From assembly GCA_037893225.1 (NCBI GenBank), contig JAZGUH010000723.1, positions 496,001-560,000 of the forward strand: a DNA stretch of 64,000 bases, read 5' to 3'. The position numbers and the translations under genes were made by a program. Below the pieces are notes generated by a model. The model had not been told where the DNA came from. It saw only the letters and a program-made list of their open reading frames with translations, and made no database searches. Of the stretch, positions 35,820 to 46,760 are shown piece by piece. Each line of letters opens with the position of its first letter. Position 1 is the first letter of the stretch. The stretch is from Hippasteria phrygiana. Its lineage: Eukaryota; Echinodermata; Asteroidea; Valvatida; Goniasteridae.

Positions 35820-35866
35820 CAAGGATATCAGCAGGGGAGGGGTAGGGGTAGGGGGTGGGGGTGGAC
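35820..35866 (+). repeat. G-rich tract with GGGGTAGGGG units
   Basis: Seven or more runs of three or more G in under 50 bp suit a G-quadruplex. It immediately follows the element ending at 35814. Confidence 0.8.
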
Positions 35867-35939
35867 AATATGTAGGGCTCAGTAAAGTAGACGGTGTGGC
35901 TCCTTCAAAGTGCAGAATATAGGCAATATACATGTACAA

Positions 35940-36180
35940 CACTTGCAATCATAAAAACTATCAAATTATTATTAAATACCTTACTAGTCAATAAGTCTCA
36001 AGCATCCACTGAAATCACGGCACCTACATTTTGTGTGCTGTCACTTTCAAGCAAAGTGGGATTTTGTATCACTTTGCGGCCGACCATCGTTGGAAAAATG
36101 CTTTTCAAATGCTGCCCCCAATTTATAGATTTAGTTTGTCCATATTTTGTTTGCAATCGGTTATACAACCGTGACGGTAG
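35940..36180 (+). repeat. Family C repeat, uninterrupted copy
   Basis: The blocks CAAATTATTATTAAATACC, GTCTCAAGCATCC, TGAAATCACGGCACCT, GTGTGCTGTCACTTTCAAGC and GGCCGACCATCG recur in the same order at 47177-47294 plus 48684-48735, where a 1.38-kb element splits the repeat at the site matching TTTCAAGC here. This copy is the paralogous empty site for that insertion. Confidence 0.8.
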
Positions 36181-36533
36181 ATTACTAACACAAAATACAT
36201 CAATGGATTGAGGACAGTGGAGCTAAGCCACTCCCAAATTGTGAGGGGTGAGGGGGTCACAAAAAGCACAATTGTGTTGCAATGCATCATGGTTAAAGAG
36301 TCGGATATTCATTAGTGGACTATTCTTAAGACAACATTATTCAACCATACATGTACATGTACACCAAGGAACATTCAACCATGGTGTCCACTGATGTGCA
36401 AAGGACTTGAAAGGGTCTTCCTGGGATTTGCCAAACCCTGAATCATTCATGAGGAGGACCCCATTGTAGAGAGAGGATAATCCTTTAAGCCACACTTTCA
36501 ATGGGTCACTTCTGGTAGACCATGTTATACCCA

Positions 36534-36721
36534 GCACAATATGGGGCAGAGGGGTACCCCCCGTTTTGTCCCTATACCCTATACACTCTCCAGACTATTG
36601 TTACCTAACACATCCCCCCTAGACTTCTGAAAAGAAATCCTGAGATTCCGGGAACACAATGACCAACACAAAAGAGGGGGGGGGGGGGGGGGGGGGGGGT
36701 TCGCTCTGCCCCATATCGTGC
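36534..36721 (+). mobile_element. GCACGATATGGGGCA MITE, copy 2
   Basis: The ends GCACAATATGGGGCA and TGCCCCATATCGTGC and the interior match 20328-20507. The internal G run has grown to about 23 (36676-36699). Confidence 0.9.
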
Positions 36722-39700
36722 ATCATATGGGACCATGGAGGGAAGAATATTGAAGTAGGCATACATGTACATTGTACAGTGAAAGTGTTCTATCTATGTA
36801 TTTGGAACTTATAAACTGCACTATGGGCCAAAATAAAAAATAATACAAATTAAGCACCGTGTCTTTTTCAAAAACTGCTTTTGATCCTGACAGTATTTTC
36901 CATGATAGCCACTCCTTGTAGAATTTTTTCAACCTCGCATAGAAAATATAAAGGACGTGAGCAAGGGTGTTAATTTTTTTTTTTGTATTCATTTCCTTTT
37001 CCAGTTGAGTGTTGTCGGGACAACCAGTAAGCATGACAATATTTGGACAATTTAAAAGCAAATTGATACATTTTGCAAGGCAAGCTTTGTGGTTCTGTTC
37101 TGACTGTTCTGAGTTTGGGACACGGGTTGTCAGTTTTGACCGATGATCAGTCACTTGGCCATCTTTTCATCCTCGAGTGACATTTTCCTCCCCCAGGCTA
37201 GTAAATTCATAGTTTCCATTCAACATGTATAAAGCCTATAGGTACATGTACAAATGTGCAATGAATGACCTCATCTGGTTCAGAAAAACTAACACTTAAA
37301 CATTATATGCCCTACAGCTGGAGTGTCTCATGATAATTATCTCAATAACAAGATAAAGCTCAGATAGTGGCCTATTTTTATTGTGCTTGGTTTTCCCATG
37401 CCCTTTATCAGTGCATTTTGACTGTGGGTGCCAAACTCCCAGGCTTTGAGTTCAATCGGTGATGATTTTTTACCACAACCAATGGGTGACTTTTGAGACG
37501 CGTGGTGGCAGCAGACGTACTGGTCTGTTTCCATTGTTCTCACCAGTTGTGGGCATGCTCAGAACTATGTGCACATGCTCAGAACTAGCAAATAGGACCG
37601 GTGCGTTTGCTGTCCAAAACCTTGTTTTTTACACGAGTGCTGCAAACACACATCTGCGATGATTGGCACTGGGTGTCTGACGCCCAATGATGCCTGCGAT
37701 TTCATCGCAGGCTTTCACACAGTCCGGTAGCGAACATCCCTCGTTTTGCAGTGTTTGCATGCGTGGGTCAGAGGCTACACATGTATCGCTGACACTACGA
37801 TAATTCTATGAACCATGAAATTTATAGGGTACCAGTAAATTTCCCTGCACTGTAAAAAATTCCGTAAAATAACATTTTTTTCCCTTTTAAAAACAATCAC
37901 CATATTTTAGTTCGGGTCTGTCACTCGCTTGCTAACGGTAATGATCTCGTAACATTTTTTGCTCTAATCTTAGACGTTTTTGTCTCCCCAACAGTCATGA
38001 TCTAAACAACGCTCATTTGTTATATGGCTCGTCTGTTCAATCAATCATCAACAATTCGTTTTGGACCAATACATTTTACAAAACTATTATTTTTTTTCCA
38101 ATAAAATTGCAGAAGTTATTTCTTCAGATTCAAATCCCAATTTCTGTTTCGAGGAGCAGATTCTGCCAATTCTGTTCGTTTTTCGCAATCGCTGAAAACC
38201 GTTGGCCCTAATCTAGCAATACATACAGTGCACTGACAACACATACCACAACTGCTTCCCCAGTGCACCGCGGTTCATTGTCTGGACTTATCATCAGTCT
38301 GCCCTCATTATTGCTTCATTGACTTGGATGCTAGCTAATCAAGATGGTTGCTATGCGATAAGAACAGGCCATTGAGATTTATAAACTCAGTGTCTCAATC
38401 CCAGGCTAGAAAAACACATAACCAAGATACCAAGTGTATGTGTACAGGATGGGTTCGCAATTTCATAGTCCGTGTTTGTTGGATTGCCATTGGTGCTGTA
38501 TCTTTTAAAAACCCATCTCAATCTGATAGTGTCTATCAGATGGATCCAATTCATACATGTAGGACAGGCCCTGATCTTCTTCTGTGTGGCTCAGGGGATC
38601 CAGCAGTTAATCACACTGGATTAAGAAAAAAAATTCCTATTACTATGCTTTGTGCTATGCACTGCACAAATACATTGGAACATCAAGAACACTCTATTCT
38701 AGTCCACACCTTTTGACAACAAAATTGTTACCACTACATAATGCTTACTAGCAACATTTCAAGGTTACCTTTTCTTCACACAGATGAGTCATAATGCAAT
38801 GCAAATGTTTACTACATTTCTGCAAAACACAGTAATATGGACTGAGTTTTCTGTGTGTACATTGAACAACGCCTTGTTAACTCAAGTATGGTATTTCATG
38901 CAAATTTCATCAAATTATAAGCTCTCTGACGCCGCTACATGTGTATAGCGAACACCATCCTTGGCTCCCAAATTGTGTGTACAAAACTTACCGAACAATT
39001 GTTGTTGATAAAAAATGGCAACGGATTAAAAAAGTGTACTGGTCATTTGGGCTGTTTGTAATTCCCAAACGGCCGCAGCTTTATGTTGAAGAGTGACAGG
39101 TGGATATTATTTCCTCAAGGAAGAGAAGAGAAAAAGCCAACTGTTGCTTTGGAATTCTGTAAGCTTAGAAAGTAAGAACATTTTACATAATTCAATGGCT
39201 GGCACATGTTTAAAGTCGTCATTACGTAACCAGCAGCTAAAAAATCCCTATACCAAACGATTGCTTTACTGAACAAAATCTGTGGATCCCGCGATGTTCG
39301 TTATAGCGGCGTTCCACTATATCTTGGGCCAAGCACAGCCTGGGGACTTCTAAAACAATAGTATAAGTAAATAATACCTGAGAACTGATTTTTACAGAAC
39401 TGTATTATTGAAATACAATAATGTTTTCTGTAATCAAGCATGGCTCTGTGCTTCAAAGAGATGTTATTTTTTTGCTCTTGGAGGAGAAAGTGCCTTGTGA
39501 ACAGTATTTAAACACAATTATGCTCCCACTCTCCAGCAGTTGAAAATAATTACCAGTGGTCAGAAGTGCGAACATAATTTGCAGCCTGTGTGACATACGA
39601 CGTATGTTTTGTGGTGTACATTCTGTTACCGTGCTAGATCTGGCAGCTGGTGGTAGTGAATGGGTGTTACCAGTAACGCCTGAACAGCAGCACCCTCGCT

Positions 39701-39767
39701 AGGGTCTATGTGGATTTGATGGGTAGATTTGTGTTGAATGGATTCAGCTGACATTTTTACTCTTTGG
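36722..39767. other. Non-coding intronic stretch
   Basis: About 3 kb without recognisable genes. It includes a 9-bp perfect hairpin (GCCTGCGAT/ATCGCAGGC, 37692-37712), a CACTGTAAAAAATTCCGTAA string at 37851 of the kind found at transposon ends, and a CAGTGCACTG at 38228. No bounded element could be defined. Confidence 0.45.
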
Positions 39768-40104
39768 CCCGAACTCCCTACATCATTTTTCCTACTTGTA
39801 ACCTGAATCCTCCAGCATCCTCCGATTCCAAAATCCTCCAATGTTTGTTGCTAGGGATCACTGCCTGAATCCTGCAAAATTCTTCAGTGGGTTTTGGATA
39901 AACGGTACACCCCAGTAACCTCTTCCAGCACCAGATTGGGCCTGATGGCCTGGATCCTCCATTTTCCTCCAGTGGCAAAAATCCTCAAAGGCCCTCATCA
40001 ATCCTGCAAAATCATACGATGCTTCAACTTCCAAAGACCCTCAATCCTCCAAATTCCTCCATTTGGCAAAGATGATTTTGGAGGATTGGGGAAGGTTAGA
40101 GCTA
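39768..40104 (-). mobile_element. GGAGGATT element, reverse, degenerate ends
   Basis: On the reverse strand this matches the CCCTAAC/GGAGGATT family: here CCGAACTCCCTACATCATTT at the left and GGATTGGGGAAGGTTAG at the right. The outer TTAA sequences are mutated on both sides. It abuts a second copy. Confidence 0.65.
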
Positions 40105-40111
40105 CATGTAA

Positions 40112-40386
40112 CCCCAACTCCCTACATCATTTTTCCTACATGTAACCAGAATCCTTAAATATCCTCCGATTCCAAACTCCTCCAATTTTTTTTACTGGGG
40201 ACCACTGCCCGAATCCTCCAAAATCCTCAACTGGGTTTTGGATACACCACAGTAACGTAATACAGATTGGGCCTGATGACGTGAATCCTTCATTTTCCTC
40301 CAGAGGCAAAAATCCTTTAATGCCCTCAATCCTCCAAATTCCTCCATTTGGCAAAGATGATTTTGGAGGATTTGGGAAGGTTAGGG
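40112..40386 (-). mobile_element. GGAGGATT element, reverse, second copy
   Basis: It starts CCCCAACTCCCTACATCATT and ends GGGAAGGTTAGGG followed by TTAA (40387-40390); the left TTAA has become GTAA. It is directly adjacent to the preceding copy, so two insertions or an internal duplication lie side by side about 0.8 kb before exon 2. Confidence 0.75.
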
Positions 40387-40888
40387 TTAATGGAGTCAGC
40401 AACTTTCAGAATCGTTTGGCGGTTCCAGGAATCGTCTGCACAGAAGCAGGATTCGGCTACTTGGCAGAGTCGACTCCTAAAAAAACAAAAAAACGGTATT
40501 GCAGTTCCTATGCTGATGTCACCATCAGATAGTTTACTCCTGCATGGAGGTTGCCCAAACCTATTATTGTGGACTGGAATCCCATTCTGTCAATGTGCAC
40601 ACACTTTACTTTTGCATTTGTGAAAAGTACAAACTGATCTTAATGCAGCTAGGTGCACATACCATTGCATAATTCACAAAGATCGGCACTGGCTGTAGAG
40701 CAGAAGGTCCATGCTTAATTTATGTATGTATGTATGCATGCAACACAATTTGATGGGAACCCAATAAATACAGATTTTATGCACTACCATTTTGAGCTAC
40801 GATATCGACTGTAAACACAGAATTTGGTGTCTTGCATGTTTTGCGGAGGTGAAGGTTGAAGTATGATTTGCTTTTTGCCTTGTCTGTA

Positions 40889-41084
40889 CAGGGGTGCGTT
40901 TTGGCGGTCACAAACGGCCATAAACCAAGAATTGGTTCGGTTGCTTCTTGTCGGTGAATTTCTTTGGAAATTTGAAATAGGCGAAAATTACGCATTATAA
41001 TGAAATCCTCAAATCTCCAAAGTGATTAAACAAAGAGAAACAACAGAACCAGTTTTCGGTTATGACCGCCAAAATGCACCCCAG
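40889..41084. mobile_element. TA-flanked MITE close to exon 2
   Basis: The ends CAGGGGTGCGTTTTGGCGGT and ACCGCCAAAATGCACCCCAG, followed inward by CA/TG, form inverted repeats of about 22 bp flanked by TA (40887-40888, 41085-41086). It ends 77 bp before the exon 2 acceptor, so it occupies the region where the branch point usually begins to matter. Non-coding. Confidence 0.8.
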
Positions 41085-41161
41085 TATAAGTTCTTTGTAA
41101 AATTTACTAATTGAGAGATTTTGTGACTTAAAGACCCGTTTTATTCGTTGTGTGATTACAG

Positions 41162-41276
41162 AGCGGGCCTCACCCAGCTAGCCTTATTGCCCTACAGCAG
41201 ATAGCCGACTTAGTGCTCCCCCAGTCAAGGTTCAACCAGACCTCACAAGGTGGTGGCGTTGGACGTAGTACGCAGG
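41162..41276 (+). CDS. ADD1: Adducin coding exon 2 (residues 70-108)
   Basis: It reads SGPHPASLIALQQIADLV and then a Ser/Gln/Gly-rich stretch ending GGGVGRSTQ. The ALQQIADxx block is a signature at the start of the adducin head. Acceptor TGTGATTACAG and donor AGG|GTAAGA. It is 115 bp long and ends with one base of the Gly-108 codon, the only split codon in the gene here. The Gly-rich linker aligns with a variable, Gly/Ala/Pro-rich part of vertebrate adducins. Confidence 0.93.
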
Positions 41277-41546
41277 GTAAGAATTGCCAAATGCCAACTC
41301 TTTCTCTCTACCCTCATAGTTTCTTTGAGCCTCTTGCATGGGAACCATGGAGGAATAAGAACACTTTCCTCCAAGATGGAACGTCGTTCATGCAGTGCAT
41401 TTTGTTCAAAGGTCAACAGAAATCAAGATGGGATGAATGCTACAGATGGTTCGGAAACAAAGATGAATGCATTTAAAAAGAACCAAACACTTGTTGGTGT
41501 ATTTTTTATTGTTGAGGATAGAAATATTATGGAGCGTGCCTCCATC

Positions 41547-41570
41547 CCCCCCCCCCCCCCCCCCCCCCCC
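41547..41570 (+). repeat. Poly-C tract in intron 2
   Basis: About 22 C followed by ACACGAACC. The frame running through exon 2, intron 2 and this tract (41250-41753) is in the wrong register for adducin and is not coding. Confidence 0.9.
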
Positions 41571-41742
41571 ACACGAACCACAAACAACCCTTTGGTTGTG
41601 ATGTCATCGGTGGTAAAAAAAAACGAAGGTGCGTACCAAACTCGCATCATACGTAAAAGCGTGGCCAGCACTATTTACACTGCAGACAAAGTCCCAGCCA
41701 AAAATGTTTTATCATGGAATATCAATGAGATTGCCAACAATA

Positions 41743-41840
41743 GGGCAAGATAGCTTAGTTTGGTAGAGCACCAGTACAATATTCCGGAGGTGGCAAGTTC
41801 GAATTCCACTCCTGCCAGTTTTCTCTGTTAACTTTGAAAA
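41743..41840 (+). mobile_element. tRNA-derived SINE upstream of exon 3
   Basis: GATAGCTTAGTTTGGTAGAG is a box A-like segment and GCAAGTTCGAATTCC a box B. CACTCCTGCCAGTTTTCTCT follows as the SINE body. The same order is found in the split copy at 50080-50800. It is not a functional tRNA: the stem halves do not pair convincingly. Confidence 0.75.
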
Positions 41841-41881
41841 TTCAGTAAACATGTCAGCATCCCTGAATTTGTTTGTGGTAT

Positions 41882-41906
41882 CCCCCCCCCCCCCCCCCAT
41901 CTTCAG
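41882..41906 (+). promoter_or_regulatory. Exon 3 splice acceptor with poly-C tract
   Basis: The polypyrimidine tract of the exon 3 acceptor is a run of about 17 C followed by ATCTTCAG. Homopolymeric C in this position is unusual; T-rich tracts bind the splicing factor U2AF best. The remainder of the intron carries a SINE less than 70 bp upstream. Confidence 0.8.
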
Positions 41907-42055
41907 GGGCGAGCTTAATACCTGTTGCTGACATTCGCGGCGTGGACTCGGTCAACTACAGCAAAGGGGAGAAGATTCTTCGGTGCAAACTTGCTGCTCT
42001 CTACCGCCTCATGGACCTCCATGGATGGACAGAACTCATCTACAACCATATCTCG
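41907..42055 (+). CDS. ADD1: Adducin coding exon 3 (residues 108-157)
   Basis: It completes Gly-108 and reads ASLIPVADIRGVDSVNYSKG, then EKILRCKLAALYRLMDLHGW and TELIYNHIS. This is the entry to the class II aldolase-like core; the KLAALYRLxDLxGW helix and IYNHI strand are highly conserved in adducins. It is 149 bp and returns the frame to phase 0 at TCG|GTAAGA. Confidence 0.96.
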
Positions 42056-42139
42056 GTAAGAAGGGGTGGGGTCAGTCTTAGGTCAGTAGCACCTCCAAGG
42101 GAGACACCAATTGCCCTGCCCCCAAAGTGAGCTATTATG

Positions 42140-42516
42140 AAGAGGGCGGGGAAGATAACACGCGTACGTTTCTCTTGAGCAAATAGTAGCGAACAATAGC
42201 GTATTGCCGTATTCCATACACGCATGTTGAACTTGTGATTGGTCAGTACGTGCCGTGCTTGTGGGCTCCGTGCGCCGTCGAATGAGGGCGCTGTCCACAT
42301 AGCAACCGCACTTCCATGGGGAGTACGTCGCTGGTATTACGCACTGCGCTCCTCGTTCATTTGATACTCGTATACCAGTGGGATTGCTTTGTCTGTTCGC
42401 TGACTCTCGATAATTGCTTTTTCAATAAGAATATCACAGCGGGAACCAGACACTTAAATTGAAGTCAGGTAAGATGGCGTCGATATGACCCCCCCAACTC
42501 GCCTTTTCTTTCTGCT
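42140..42516 (+). mobile_element. Fragment of the 2.3-kb TA element
   Basis: GGGCTCCGTGCGC...GAATGAGGGCGCTGTCCACA and CCAGTGGGATTGCTTTGTCT through ACTTAAATTGAAGTC match 18872-19075 inside the element at 16956-19288. The stretch here carries about 50 bp more between the two blocks. Terminal CCGTAATTTTCGG sequence is absent, so it is a fragment or a relative. Confidence 0.75.
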
Positions 42517-42993
42517 GAGGGGGTAGTTGTGCACGAAGCTCATAGGAGTGGTCTTTCGGAAAGCAGTTGTGCACACTGTACGTCGCATTCTCATTCTCAT
42601 TGTAGGTTTCATTTTGGGAGGAATGCAGACCAGCTTTATAAGATAAAAGGCAAGATGTTTTAAGTCCCTTAGGGGGTAGTAAAATCCCAGTCAGTAAAAG
42701 GTAGGGATTACAACTTTAATACAACAAGATTAATCTGTACAGCTGCATGTTTGGGGTATCCAACCACAGTGACAATGTACTTACTGCAGATGTTCATAAT
42801 GTACATGCACTGACTGGAATGCCGCAACGAGATGGTCCTGTCCTGTGAATCTTGTAGCTCAAGAAATGATACTGCTGTTGCTTTGTGTCTTCCTGTGATC
42901 TCGAGTCAAAATTGGTTTTCAATCAAAATTGATTTCAAGTGAAAAAACAAAATTTCAAATCTGAATTGATTTCTAAATCAAAATTGATTTCTA

Positions 42994-43625
42994 AAGCCCT
43001 GTCCGCACTGGACTTTTTTGGGTAAAACTTACCGAGACGATGGGTACCTTTCCCATTTAAGTCCAGTGCGGACAGCGTAGGATTTTTTCCTCTCGGTTAC
43101 AATGTACTTTTTCTGAGTCCAGCGGTTACTTCTACTGGGCAACTGCTGCCCAGGAAAACTGACTAGGTAACTTTTTCCGAGACGATAAGTCCAGTGCGGA
43201 CAGTGCGAGTCGGTAAAAGAGGCTCAGGAAAGCGTACATCCGGCCCGAGGGCAAGGTCATGCTTCACAGGGAAACCACGCATGCGCTTTGCATTGTTTCA
43301 CAGCGGTGTGGTGCATATGTGGCAAGTTTCCAAATTCCAGTGCGTTGTTCCTCTTTCTGTCGCAATCATGGCAGATTTTATTATTGAAGTTTGATTGGTG
43401 CTAAAAGGCACTCGTGATTTGGGTCAATCGCATCAATGTAAAAAAGGTCACGCAAAGCGCCCTCATGAGTCGATATATTGACAGCTCGGTTACTTCTACC
43501 ACGGTCTCGGTAAAATGTTCCCGTGTCGAAAGTCGAAGTGCGGACAGTGGTCACTTTTACCATTTTTCATTTTACCATCGTCTCGGTAAAACCTTACAAA
43601 AAAAAGTCCAGTGCGGACACGGCTT
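42994..43625 (+). mobile_element. GTCCGCACTGGAC-type element, family A, copy 2
   Basis: The ends AAGCCCTGTCCGCACTGGAC and GTCCAGTGCGGACACGGCTT are nearly perfect inverted repeats, with TA immediately before the left end. It is collinear with 14031-14701 but lacks about 40 bp around 43387, which breaks the short frame that starts MADFII. Internal motifs AAGTCCAGTGCGGACAGC recur. Confidence 0.88.
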
Positions 43626-43995
43626 ATAAGAAAAGTATCTTGTTTATTCCTCTTCAATCATGTAGAAATTTTACCCCTACCCTCTCTCTCTCTGGGCTCC
43701 TTGGGAGGTAGCTCAAGTGCTGGTCCATTATAAACTAATATGTCTAAGTCCCCTTGGCTTCCTCCCAAGTTCTTGGAGGACTGGCACAATTTTGAGATCG
43801 TGGAGGTTTGGTATGTTGGCTGGAGAGAAGAAAAGTTGGAAGTGGCAGATTCTGAAAGTTAACTTTTCTTTTTCGTATGGCGTTTAAATCTCACCCCTTT
43901 TGCACAAAAGCTGATGAAATTCGCTCCATAAAATTTGTCATGCCTTGTTTACATGATCTGAAATTTTGGTTTAATTCCATTAACCCTCCTACTAT

Positions 43996-44532
43996 TTTAC
44001 CATACAAAACCTTACAACATTTTCATGTCCAAATTTTACCATACACTGTAGCATTAACACACACATGGCAAAACCATACAGTGTAATGCTATAGCAAGCT
44101 TATTGACATGGCAAAACCATACGCATGGTTTTGTATGGTAAACATGCTTCACTGTGGTGAACAGTGTATGCCACATGGTTTTGTGTGGTGAATATACTTC
44201 AATGTGGCTTATCAACAGACTACTTGGGGCTATGGTGAGTTATAATATATAATGTACAAAGAGAAACCACCCTAATTCTAAAATGGTATAAGCCTATTCA
44301 TCAACATTCCCCAGTACACAATGGAGTTGGTTCACCATACAAAGCCTGTACAACCATACAAAACCTTACAGTGCCATACAGAGGTCAAGTTGATTTACCA
44401 TTCATCACCTTACATACATTTTTAGTTCAGTACAGGCAAGTCTTTTGACCATACAAAACCATACAGCTGTCAGGTTTTGTATGGTATACCTGCTGTACAC
44501 TCAGTGACTCACTTGTATCGTTTTGTATGGTG
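43996..44532. repeat. Cluster of ACCATACAAAACC motifs, both orientations
   Basis: At least ten copies of ACCATACAAAACC or variants, in direct and inverted orientation, at irregular spacing over about 535 bp (near 44000, 44038, 44076, 44115, 44124, 44173, 44334, 44353, 44448, 44457, 44471 and 44518). At 44113-44140 two copies are back to back and form a hairpin. It is not a regular tandem array and codes for nothing recognisable. Confidence 0.75.
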
Positions 44533-44947
44533 AAAAACTTTTCTATAAATTGCCTCAAGAGTAGGAGAACAACACAGTTATTTAGGGTTAAAAGTAGGAC
44601 ATGTAGTATTTGCATTCAAGAATGGAAAACACCCACATACATTTGTAATTACCCACAAATGTGGGCAATTTCCCAGATCAGTACGCTCGTCATTACTATT
44701 CAAAATGCACTATGGACCCATAATGGGGAACTTGGTGCCAGTGCCGGGAAAACAACCCATCAGAAATACCCAGATTGAAGGGCCCTAATCACAGAAAACT
44801 AAGCGGCAGAGTCAAATGTCAACCGATTAATCGGGCCACTCTCAGGTCTCAATCATGCACGAGGTGCTTGTGGCCGGCCGTTTGACTCACTGTGGAAAGT
44901 GTGGCAGTATGTTTGCGATGGGATAGTCCTTGAGCTCAGTGATTGTC

Positions 44948-44985
44948 TGACACCCCCCCCCCCCCCCCTCCAAAAAAAAAAAAAA
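44948..44985 (+). repeat. Poly-C / poly-A tract
   Basis: About 16 C, then TCC and A13. Confidence 0.85.
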
Positions 44986-45082
44986 TTCATATCAACAGCG
45001 ACACAGATAAGGAAGGTGTCTGTGTTGTATCGTGGCTGTTGACCCGTTCTCCATGGTTGACCATTCGGTAATTGCAGGCAGG

Positions 45083-45380
45083 CTTGGGAAACTGGCCAGT
45101 GATACGTTGTGATACAATAAAAATTACCGGCCAGTTTGATGGCCTTGGGAAACTGGCCAGTGATACATGTAACAGAGATAACCAGCCAGTTTGGTGGCCT
45201 TGGGAAACTGGCCAGCGATACATGAAACAGAGATAACCAGCCAGTTTAATGGCCTTGGGAAACTGGCCAGTGATACACGTAATGGAGATAACCAGCCAGT
45301 TTAATGGCCTTGGGAAACTGGCCATTGATACATGTAACAGAGATAACCAGCCAGTTTAATGGCCTTGAGGATTGGCCAGT
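45083..45380 (+). repeat. 55-bp minisatellite, about five units
   Basis: CTTGGGAAACTGGCCAGTGA starts units at 45083, 45144, 45199, 45254 and 45309, with a partial unit at 45364: one 61-bp unit followed by 55-bp units. Each unit contains AAACTGGC and GCCAGTTT, which can pair as a stem. Unit differences are small. Antisense open frames across it arise from the unit being nearly stop-free and are not genes. Confidence 0.92.
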
Positions 45381-45910
45381 AATTCCAGCCAATAAAAACC
45401 AGTGGCTTATTTCATGGAGCTGCTGAGCACAAAAAAACATTGCTTAGCATGAAAATTCTTCCTTGGTCAAAACACGATTACCAACCAAATTTTCATGTGA
45501 TGTATATTGCATGTTACTGGTATCCAGCTGATTTTTGCTAAACATGAAAATCACATGCCGTTTTTTCTGGTGACCTGTTTTTATTAAGCAAGACCTTTTG
45601 TGCTTTGCAAATTTGTGTGCTCAGCAGGCCCCAGGTTTTGGTGAAACCGGCCAATACTGGCACAAGTGATACAGACGTACAAAGCAAGGTGACGATAGTA
45701 GAATACAAGAAGCCTTGCATGGGTAATTTGGCAGACAAATGGCAATGCTAGAACTCAGTACCTCATGAAAATATAATAATGAATATGGCAATCACTCCAA
45801 CTTCTCATTTTGCAGTAATTCTAAATAATGCAGGAATTAGTGTATAAAATGTCACCGTATTAAAATGTAATTCAGTATAATTAGTTTTTAAAATGCTTCG
45901 TCTATTTGAG

Positions 45911-45949
45911 CAAACCAACCAACCAACCAACCAACCAACCAACCAACCC
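45911..45949 (+). repeat. (CCAA)n microsatellite
   Basis: About nine CCAA units followed by CCCACAC. Confidence 0.95.
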
Positions 45950-46088
45950 ACACTTTTTCCCCCCTTTAAAAACATTTTTAAGTGATTTAAAAGCCAACAA
46001 CTGTTGCGTACACTGCCATTAAGCTTGTTTAAGTAATTCAGGCACTCGGAATGCAGCATTAAAAATGTACCAACATATGGATTTCATC

Positions 46089-46194
46089 TCCCCCTCCCCC
46101 TGCCCTCCCCCCCCCACCCCACCCCCCCACCCCACCCCACCCCACCACACCACCCCACCCCACCCCACCCCACCCCACCACCCCACCCCAGTAT
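46089..46194 (+). repeat. (CCCCA)n low-complexity tract
   Basis: A C-rich tract with CCCCA and CCACA units, ending CCCACCCCAGT. The Gly/Trp/Val-rich antisense frame through it is an artefact. Confidence 0.95.
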
Positions 46195-46299
46195 GTAGTA
46201 CGCGCTTGAGTATCACATGGAAATACCTGTAGATGTGTATCACATTTACATTATCAGGAAACAAATGATTAAACCGCATGTTCTGTAATCACCCACGTT

Positions 46300-46760
46300 A
46301 GAAGCATCTAATATTTCAGCACACCTGGAATACATATATTTGCGAGAGCAGACGTGTGTTGAAGCAGGACCTCCACCCACGCTGTCAATAAAGCTCTCTC
46401 GTTTCGGAAATATTTCCTTAATGTCACGATTGTTAGCTGCCCTTCCGTGAGTGCCTGGGAAGAAAGCGGTCAGGTCGAGCCTTAAAAATCCCTTGCCGGC
46501 GTCATCTACGTGTTGGCTTGTTTAGCGATTTGCAGCGCATCTGTTTGAACAGTCACTGGCCCTCTTAATGCATGTTGAACACAGGTTTCTAGAATGTATC
46601 ATGGGCTTGTAGCTCATGTTATTATGCAAATGCCTGGGACGTTGAAAAACATGAATGGCTTAAATCACAAGAATAACATTCTTTCCATACCCAATTAATT
46701 ATTCATGTTGAGTTCAAAGTCCTCCTTTACAATAAAAAAATAAACTTGGCCATATTATTA
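46300..46760. other. Single-copy intronic block, possible regulatory DNA
   Basis: Unlike its neighbours this stretch shows no repeats or inverted ends. It includes the octamer-like TTATGCAAATG (46619-46629) and the homeodomain-type AATTAATTATTCATG (46692-46706). These motifs are common by chance; this is a suggestion only. Confidence 0.25.

Larger units (their letters stand above)
3148..41161. other. Adducin intron 1 (38 kb, transposon-rich)
   Basis: It runs from the GTAAGC donor at 3148 to an ATTACAG acceptor ending at 41161. No frame inside it codes for a recognisable cellular protein on either strand. Named repeats and elements are listed separately. Stretches where I see nothing beyond AT-rich sequence, simple repeats and ACATGT strings are 4260-5780, 6210-7425, 10440-14025, 24670-26470, 28560-30480, 33850-35360 and 36730-39760. 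Its size may reflect accumulated insertions; first introns often also hold enhancers, but none can be proved from sequence alone. Confidence 0.9.

Noticed and set aside
37692..37712. Hairpin resembling a bacterial terminator
   Set aside because: A 9-bp stem with a 3-base loop is not followed by a T run and the context is a eukaryotic intron.
41250..41753. 167-residue frame overlapping adducin exon 2
   Set aside because: It is in a different register from the adducin frame and runs through the donor, a poly-C tract and a SINE boundary. The adducin reading is supported by family motifs and splice sites.
45083..45380. CRISPR-like array
   Set aside because: The whole 55-bp unit, including would-be spacers, is conserved, and the host is a eukaryotic intron. 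It is a minisatellite.
46019..46279. Gly/Trp/Val-rich frame
   Set aside because: It is a translation of the CCCCA low-complexity tract.
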